Assembly: GCA_026421245.1 (NCBI GenBank)
Contig: JAPKDJ010000013.1
Coordinates: forward strand, 1-64,000
Direction of reading: 5' to 3'
Source: Akkermansiaceae bacterium
GTDB taxonomy: Bacteria; Verrucomicrobiota; Verrucomicrobiia; Verrucomicrobiales; Akkermansiaceae
Length of the DNA: 64,000 bases
Of the stretch, positions 58,355-64,000 are shown piece by piece; within the stretch, counting starts at the first letter, position 1, and every line of letters begins with the position of its first letter. The notes beneath the pieces are model-generated. The model was not told the origin of the DNA. It worked only from the letters and a program-made list of their open reading frames with translations, and ran no database searches. The translations under genes were made by a program, and so were the position numbers.

Positions 58355-61300
58355 ATGGATGCTATGCCCAGTAATCTCCCCCCTGAGATCAAGTCCGGTC
58401 TTGTTTTGCTTCGCCGGCGCATCCGGCGCATTCAACTTTTTCGCGGGCTTTTGCGAACTGCGAGTGTTGTCCTGGTTGGCCTTCTGGTGATTGTTGCGTT
58501 GGATTATTTTCTGGCTCCTCTTCCGTCCTGGGCTCGCGCGGGGCTCTTTTTCGCTTGGTTGGCAGCGATTGCAGTCGCCTCTGTTTTTTTCATTTTACGC
58601 CCTTTATCAGGCAAGTTGCCTCTTGTTCGTCTCGCCCGTTGGTTGGAAGACCGCCATCCCGAGGTTCAGGAGCGAATTAGCACTGCGCTCGAACTTTCGG
58701 ATCATCCGGAAGGAATCTCTCCCGATCTTCTCGAGGAACTTTCAAAAGAAGCTGCCGCCGACATCAGCACGGTTGATCCGCGCGATGAGGTGAAGGGGAG
58801 AAGAATTCGGAGTTCCATGTGGCCCGCTGCCACCGCTCTGGTCGCACTGATTGCTCTGGTTACAGTCTGGCCTCGCGAAATGGGGCGCCTTTTAACACGC
58901 GCCGTTTCTCCTTTCTCCCAGCTTGGGAATGCCGGGGCCTTCAAATTTGAGATTAATCCGGGTGACGTTGAGCTTCTCGAAGGCGATGAACTGACCATCG
59001 ATCTGATCTACACCGGGCCCCTTGAGAAGCCGCTGGAGTTGGTCATTGAAAAAGACGGTGAAAGCCTCTCCGAGACCCTCGAACCAACATCGTCGGACGG
59101 TGACATTCACACATACGCCTACACCGTCCATTCCGCCGAATTGGGATTCAAATACTCGGCCCGGGTTGCGGGAAGCGAGAGCGATCGGTTTGATGTGAAA
59201 GTTTATCCTCTCCCGCGTCTCCTCGAATCAGTGGTGACCTTGCAATATCCTCCATACACCGAGTGGCCGGATCGAAGTATGTCACTGGGTGGGGGAGTTC
59301 AGGCGCTGGCCGGAACCGAAGTGACGGTAAAAGGGCGTTTTGATACTCCTGTGGAAAGTGGTGAGTTGCTTTTCGATACCAAAAAATTTGGCGAGGTGAC
59401 TTTGGAGCCGTCGGCAACCGGAACCACGATGACTTGGAGCGAGACTCTCAAGCCGCGGCTCGATGGCATCGCCAAGTTAAATATGAAGCACCGCCTCGGG
59501 CGCGTTCTTGAAGGGGCCCAATTCCAACTAACCGCCGTAGAGGATCCTGCTCCGGTGGTAAAGATTCTGACTCCGGTTCAGCGGGATTTTCGCGTGAAGC
59601 CAAACGAGCAGATCATTATTACCTACGATGTTCTAGAAAAGATTGATGTCGCTAAGGTTGAGATCGAACTTGAAGTAAATGGCAAGGCGGTTGAGCCAAT
59701 CAAGGAGCCTCTACCTGAACGCATCGATGGCGAAGATGGAAAGCTTTGGGAAGGAAAGGCCATGGTCTTTCTCGGAAGTGTAGTTTCGCAACACAAGGGG
59801 GCGCGCGAATTCCGGATGCGACTGGCTCTCAGCGACAACCGACCGGAAAGCCTCGAAGGCCCCGGAGTGGGTTACTCGGAGTGGCTGGAAATTAAGCTCG
59901 ATCAATATGCCGAATCGCTTGTTCGGCAGGAATTGAAAAAGCAAGACAGCGACCTTCAAAAGACGATCGAAAAGGCCGTTCAAGCTATCCACGAGGCCCG
60001 CGCTAAAATACAAGAGGCCAAGAACGAGCTTCATAAGGAAGAAATCCCCGAGGCGGCTGAGAAGAATCTCGCCAAGGCGCGAGAGAAGCTGAAGGAGGCT
60101 CAAAAGGATCTCTCGGAGCTGAGTGAACGGATGAAGCAAGGCTTACAGGAGCATCGGCGCGATAATGTTGAGGAAGCTGTCGCCAAGCTTCAAGAGGCAC
60201 AGAAATCTGTCGAAAACACTCCCCTTCAGGATACTCCTGAATCGCGGCAGGCTGAAGTTGACAATGCGCTTCGCGAAACTAGCGAGGCCATCGACGATCT
60301 CCAAAAGCTTCGGGATGAAGTTCAGAATGATCATCCCCAAATGGATGATCTGGCCAAGCTCCAGGAAATGGCCCAGAAGCAGGAGGAACTTGCAAAGAAG
60401 GCCCAGGAAGAGACCTCGCCCGAGCCCGATCAGGATTGGAAGAACAAGCAGCGCCAGATGCAGGAGGAGATCACTCAAAAGGTGAGAGAATCTCCTGAGG
60501 CCAAGGCTGCCGCAATGAAGTCGCAGAGTGAGCAGGCCATGGAACTTTCCAAAGAAGCCGAGGCTCTCAAGAAATCTCAAGAAGAGCTTTCCAAGCTCAG
60601 CGAGCAGGCCGTGCCCACCACGCCACAGATGAGCGAGGAGCAGCTTGAGAATGCTCTGGCGAAAGAGCAGCAGGATGCCGCGACGGAGGCCCGCGAGGAA
60701 CTGGCGGATGCTCGTCGCGACCAGGAGTCCCGCGCCGAAGATCTTCCCAAGGCTGTTGCCGAAGCCGAGAAGGCTGCGGACGAAGTGCGTCAGTCAAAAC
60801 CCGAAGAAGCCGCCGAGTCGGCAAAGAAGGCTGCTGAGGAGCTTGCCAAGGGTGCGGAGGACGCTCCTTCACAGCAGGCCCTCCAAAAGAAACAGGAGAA
60901 GTTGGCGGAAGCCTTCGAAGCTCTTGCGGAAGGAAAGACAGAAGAAGCTCAAACTGCTCTCGAAGAGATCCAAGACATGTTGAGTCCTCGTGAAATTGGA
61001 GCGGCTCTTGCTGAGGAACAAAAGGAAGCTCTTCAGGAGGCAAAGGAGGAATTGGCGGAAGCCCGGAAGGATCAGGAGGCCCGTGCCGAAGATCTCCCCG
61101 AAGCCGTTGCCGAGGCCCAGGAGGCCTTGAACGAGGCCCGCCAAAATAAGCCTGAAGCGGCTGCCGAAGCGGCCAAAAACGCGGCAGAGGAATTGGCAAA
61201 AGGGGCGGAGGAATCGTCCTCTCAAAAAGCTCTCCAAAAGAAGCAGGGAAAACTGGCTGAGGCCTTTGAAGCACTTGCGGAAGGAAAGATCGAAGAGGCT

Positions 61301-62734
61301 CAGGCGGCTCTTAAGGAAGTCCAGATGACTCCCGATTACGATGACGTGGCCAAGGCGCTTGCGGAGGCCCAACAGGATCTTGTCGAAGGAACGAAGGAAG
61401 AGTTGCAAGAGGCTCAGGAGGGTCAAGAGGCCCGAGCCGAAGATCTGCCGAAGGCGGTCGAGCAAGCTCAAGCAGCTTTGGATGAGGCAAAGCAAGCCGA
61501 TGCCAAAGGCGCTGCCGAAGCGGCGCAAAAGGCTGCCGAAGAATTGGCCAAAGGAGCGGGGGAATCTCCTTCTCAGGAAGCTTTGCAGAATCAACAAGAA
61601 GCACTCGCCGAAGCATTTGAAGCACTTGCCGAGGGCAACACCCAGGAAGCTCAGGCTACCTTGGAAAACATGCAGACGCAGAATTTGGGAGATGCTTTGG
61701 AACAAGCTCTTGCTCGCGAGCAGGAGGCTGTTGTTGAAGGCACGAGGGAGGAATTGGCGGAAGCCCGCGAAGGTCAGGAGGCTCGTGCCAATGACCTGCC
61801 CGAAGCACTTGCTCAAGCTGAAACTGCCCTCGAAGGAGCCCAGGAAGGAGACGTGAAAGCCGCTTCCGAAGCTGCCCAACAAGCTGCGCAGGAATTAGGC
61901 AAAGGTGCTGAAGCCTCTCCTTCCCAGGCGGCTCTCCAGGAGAAGCAGGAAGGCATCGCCGAAGCACTTCAGGATCTTGCTGAAGGTCGCGCCAGTGAGG
62001 CCCTCGCTGCTCTGGAAGAGATGCAGGCAGAACGAGGCGCCGAATTGGCCCAAGACATTCAAGCGATGGCTCCGGTCGAAGGGAATCCCATGAGGCAGGC
62101 TCAACAAGAAGCGTCTGCCGGAGCTCAGAAAGCGGCTCAGGCCTCACAAGCCCAGCAAGCAGGCCAGGCCCAGCAAGCAGCTCAGCAGCACCAACAGTCC
62201 GCCAGCAAGTTTGCCGAGGCCCAGCAGTCTTTGGAGAAGGCTTCCCAGCAACTCGCGAAACAAGCGGAAGCTGCGGCGTCCCAACCCGAAAACTCCCGTG
62301 TTGCTCCCGCCCCCGGTGATGCCATGGCTGAGGCACTCCAGCAAAGTGCCCAGGCCGCCAATGCCGGTGAATCACAAGAAGCCGCTGCAAGTTCCCAGGC
62401 TGCTGCCGAGGCCCTTCGACAAGCAGCCAATGAGGCGATGTCGAACATGAAGCAAGGTGGTAAGCCCGGCGAGGGAATGGCTCAGGCCAACGAGCCCGGG
62501 CAACCTGGGGAGGGAGCTCAACCCGGTGAGGAAACCAAAGAAGGAATGCGTCAGGACCAGGGTGATTTGGGTGTTCCCGTCGAACTGGCCAAGCTCGGTA
62601 TCAGTGCCTCCGATTGGGAGAAAATTCAGGCGACTCTTCAGACTGATGTCAGCGGATCACGTCGCGCGGTCATTCCCGAGGATTACCGCGGTTTGGTTAA
62701 AAAATACTTCGAGCAAGTCTCTAAAAAACAATGA
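58355..62734 (+). CDS. DUF4175-like membrane protein with extended coiled coil and four 117-aa repeats
   Basis: Two N-terminal TM helices, LARWLEDRHPEVQERISTALEL, a third TM, Ig-like region, very long Glu/Ala/Gln-rich coiled coil. Confidence 0.85.
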   Translation: MDAMPSNLPPEIKSGLVLLRRRIRRIQLFRGLLRTASVVLVGLLVIVALDYFLAPLPSWARAGLFFAWLAAIAVASVFFILRPLSGKLPLVRLARWLEDRHPEVQERISTALELSDHPEGISPDLLEELSKEAAADISTVDPRDEVKGRRIRSSMWPAATALVALIALVTVWPREMGRLLTRAVSPFSQLGNAGAFKFEINPGDVELLEGDELTIDLIYTGPLEKPLELVIEKDGESLSETLEPTSSDGDIHTYAYTVHSAELGFKYSARVAGSESDRFDVKVYPLPRLLESVVTLQYPPYTEWPDRSMSLGGGVQALAGTEVTVKGRFDTPVESGELLFDTKKFGEVTLEPSATGTTMTWSETLKPRLDGIAKLNMKHRLGRVLEGAQFQLTAVEDPAPVVKILTPVQRDFRVKPNEQIIITYDVLEKIDVAKVEIELEVNGKAVEPIKEPLPERIDGEDGKLWEGKAMVFLGSVVSQHKGAREFRMRLALSDNRPESLEGPGVGYSEWLEIKLDQYAESLVRQELKKQDSDLQKTIEKAVQAIHEARAKIQEAKNELHKEEIPEAAEKNLAKAREKLKEAQKDLSELSERMKQGLQEHRRDNVEEAVAKLQEAQKSVENTPLQDTPESRQAEVDNALRETSEAIDDLQKLRDEVQNDHPQMDDLAKLQEMAQKQEELAKKAQEETSPEPDQDWKNKQRQMQEEITQKVRESPEAKAAAMKSQSEQAMELSKEAEALKKSQEELSKLSEQAVPTTPQMSEEQLENALAKEQQDAATEAREELADARRDQESRAEDLPKAVAEAEKAADEVRQSKPEEAAESAKKAAEELAKGAEDAPSQQALQKKQEKLAEAFEALAEGKTEEAQTALEEIQDMLSPREIGAALAEEQKEALQEAKEELAEARKDQEARAEDLPEAVAEAQEALNEARQNKPEAAAEAAKNAAEELAKGAEESSSQKALQKKQGKLAEAFEALAEGKIEEAQAALKEVQMTPDYDDVAKALAEAQQDLVEGTKEELQEAQEGQEARAEDLPKAVEQAQAALDEAKQADAKGAAEAAQKAAEELAKGAGESPSQEALQNQQEALAEAFEALAEGNTQEAQATLENMQTQNLGDALEQALAREQEAVVEGTREELAEAREGQEARANDLPEALAQAETALEGAQEGDVKAASEAAQQAAQELGKGAEASPSQAALQEKQEGIAEALQDLAEGRASEALAALEEMQAERGAELAQDIQAMAPVEGNPMRQAQQEASAGAQKAAQASQAQQAGQAQQAAQQHQQSASKFAEAQQSLEKASQQLAKQAEAAASQPENSRVAPAPGDAMAEALQQSAQAANAGESQEAAASSQAAAEALRQAANEAMSNMKQGGKPGEGMAQANEPGQPGEGAQPGEETKEGMRQDQGDLGVPVELAKLGISASDWEKIQATLQTDVSGSRRAVIPEDYRGLVKKYFEQVSKKQ
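60650..62053 (+). repeat. four tandem 351-bp (117-aa) intragenic repeats
   Basis: Units start at 60650, 61001, 61352 and 61703; each has xALAxEQ...EEL...QEARAEDLP...AAEELAKGA...SQxALQxxQ..AEAFEALAEG...EAQ.AL; no length change. Confidence 0.93.
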
Positions 62735-63783
62735 AATATCTCTCCTCATTCCTTCTCTGTCTTTTCCTAGTATCGATCGGACAGGCTCAAGAGATCTCGC
62801 CAACCGTTTTTGCCAAGTGGAAGGAAAGGGTCGCTCCCTCGGTTGACCGAGGCCTTCAGTATCTTGCCCGAGTCCAGGAAAAAGACGGAAGCTATCCGGG
62901 AAGCTACGGCAACTCCTGTGGCATTCCTGCTCTAGCCGGAATGGCCTTTCTGTCACGGGGACATATGGCGACCGAAGGTCCGTATGCCAATCCGCTCAAT
63001 AAAATAATCGACTTCCTCATCACTCGCCAGAATCGCGAGGGCCTTTATACTGGGGGGCAGTATGGCAGCGGTCCCATGTATGGTCATAACATTGCGACCC
63101 TCTTTCTTTCGGAAGTTTCCGGCATGGTCGATCCCGATCGACAAAAGAAGATCAACGAAAGCCTGCCTCGGGCTCTCGCTCTCATTTTACGGGCCCAGTC
63201 GGTGAAGAAAAGCACTAGACATCAAGGCGGGTGGCGTTATCACCCGAACTCGAGGGATTCTGATACGTCCTGCAGCGGGTGGGCTCTCATGGCATTGCGC
63301 TCGGCCAAGCTCAACGGAGCGGATGTTCCTGATAAATCCATCGAAGAAGCCATCAAATATCTCTACGGAAATTTTTCCGAAAAGAACGGGCATTTCGGGT
63401 ACTCCAGTCCTCATAATCAAAAGCACTCGCTCACCGGAATGGGGCTCCTTTGCTTGGAGCTTTGTGGAGAGCACGGAAAGGCTTCCACGATCATCGCGGC
63501 CAACTACATCTTGCAAAATTTCCGAGCCCTCGAAGGAGCTCAGTTTGAGTTTTACGGGAATTATTACAACGCGCAGGCGATGTTCCAGATCGGAGGAAAA
63601 TATTGGGAAACATACGCCGATTGGATGTACGAGATTTATTTAAAAAAGCAGAAAGACGATGGCTCGTGGTATAGCCGTGAGGCGGGTCAAGTTTATGGGA
63701 CTGCCATGATGACTCTCGCCTTTACGGTTCCCTATCGTCAGCTTCCCATTTACCAGCGTGACGAGACGGTGGACGAAGAGTAG
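62731..63783 (+). CDS. secreted prenyltransferase/squalene oxidase repeat-containing protein
   Basis: VDRGLQYLARVQEKDGSYPGSYGNSCGIPALAGMAFLSRGH; QGGWRYHPNSRDSDTSCSGWALMALRSAKLNG; ATGA overlap with upstream gene. Confidence 0.9.
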   Translation: MKYLSSFLLCLFLVSIGQAQEISPTVFAKWKERVAPSVDRGLQYLARVQEKDGSYPGSYGNSCGIPALAGMAFLSRGHMATEGPYANPLNKIIDFLITRQNREGLYTGGQYGSGPMYGHNIATLFLSEVSGMVDPDRQKKINESLPRALALILRAQSVKKSTRHQGGWRYHPNSRDSDTSCSGWALMALRSAKLNGADVPDKSIEEAIKYLYGNFSEKNGHFGYSSPHNQKHSLTGMGLLCLELCGEHGKASTIIAANYILQNFRALEGAQFEFYGNYYNAQAMFQIGGKYWETYADWMYEIYLKKQKDDGSWYSREAGQVYGTAMMTLAFTVPYRQLPIYQRDETVDEE

Positions 63784-63792
63784 GCTCCATCA

Positions 63793-64000
63793 ATGTCCGA
63801 AATCGAGGAGCTCTACGAAGCGTTGGAAGAAGCCCGCGAGGCCGATCAGGTCGCGAGTGCTTGCGTGATCTATGAAGAGATTCTCACTCTCGAAGATGTT
63901 GAGAATGTTCTCTCAACTTTGCTCTATGCCACCGACCTGATTGACTTTGGTAACTTTGCCCAGGCGGAAGCGACCTTGCATCGGGTTTCTGAACTTTGCG
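63793..64000 (+). CDS. TPR-like protein, truncated by window end
   Basis: MSEIEELYEALEEAREADQVASACVIYEEILTLEDVENVLSTLLYATDLIDFGNFAQAEATLHRVSELC... Confidence 0.6.
   Translation, partial: MSEIEELYEALEEAREADQVASACVIYEEILTLEDVENVLSTLLYATDLIDFGNFAQAEATLHRVSELC

Noticed and set aside
58702-62956. Large antisense ORFs opposite the DUF4175-like gene (for example 60869..61882 and 61656..62390)
   Set aside because: Composition is the mirror of a GC-rich Glu/Ala/Gln-rich coding strand; no domain motifs; fully antisense to a better-supported gene.
1-64000. CRISPR array, prophage, known defence island, rRNA or tRNA genes
   Set aside because: No regularly spaced direct repeats, phage structural genes, nuclease/defence modules or tRNA cloverleaf sequences were recognised on reading; tRNAscan/Infernal were not run.

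Overview
Chromosomal window, probably Verrucomicrobiota/PVC superphylum. That placement is inferred from DUF1552/DUF1592/DUF1501/DUF1553 protein families, sulfatases, a PVC-type haem-binding propeller protein and a Gfo/Idh protein with a Tat leader. Housekeeping genes: proS, cdsA-dxr, pyrD, mscL, hemW, coaX, metX-like, a ClpX-like AAA+ ATPase, an AmgK/MurU-like pair and a LolC/E-like permease. These are interleaved with four two-gene modules, each a c-type cytochrome-like protein plus a partner with a twin-arginine leader: three DUF1592+DUF1552 and one DUF1549/1553+DUF1501. The right end holds a DUF4175-like membrane/coiled-coil protein with four tandem repeats of exactly 117 aa (351 bp), translationally coupled to a prenyltransferase/squalene-cyclase-repeat protein. 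Reading all frames of the apparently empty intergenic regions reveals many decayed genes: a Na+/H+ antiporter, AraC regulator, LemA with a DUF3137-like neighbour, outer-membrane protein, ECF sigma factor, ISAs1-type transposase, sulfatase and ADP-ribosylglycohydrolase. Other points of interest are a G10 homopolymer between the catalytic His and Cys of an L,D-transpeptidase, a duplicated roughly 20-codon C-terminal peptide left in two intergenic gaps, a gluzincin-like protein whose HExxH-like position reads HRLGT, and EF-hands with an exact 28-aa period. No CRISPR array, rRNA or tRNA was recognised by eye. All family calls come from motif recognition; no database search was run.
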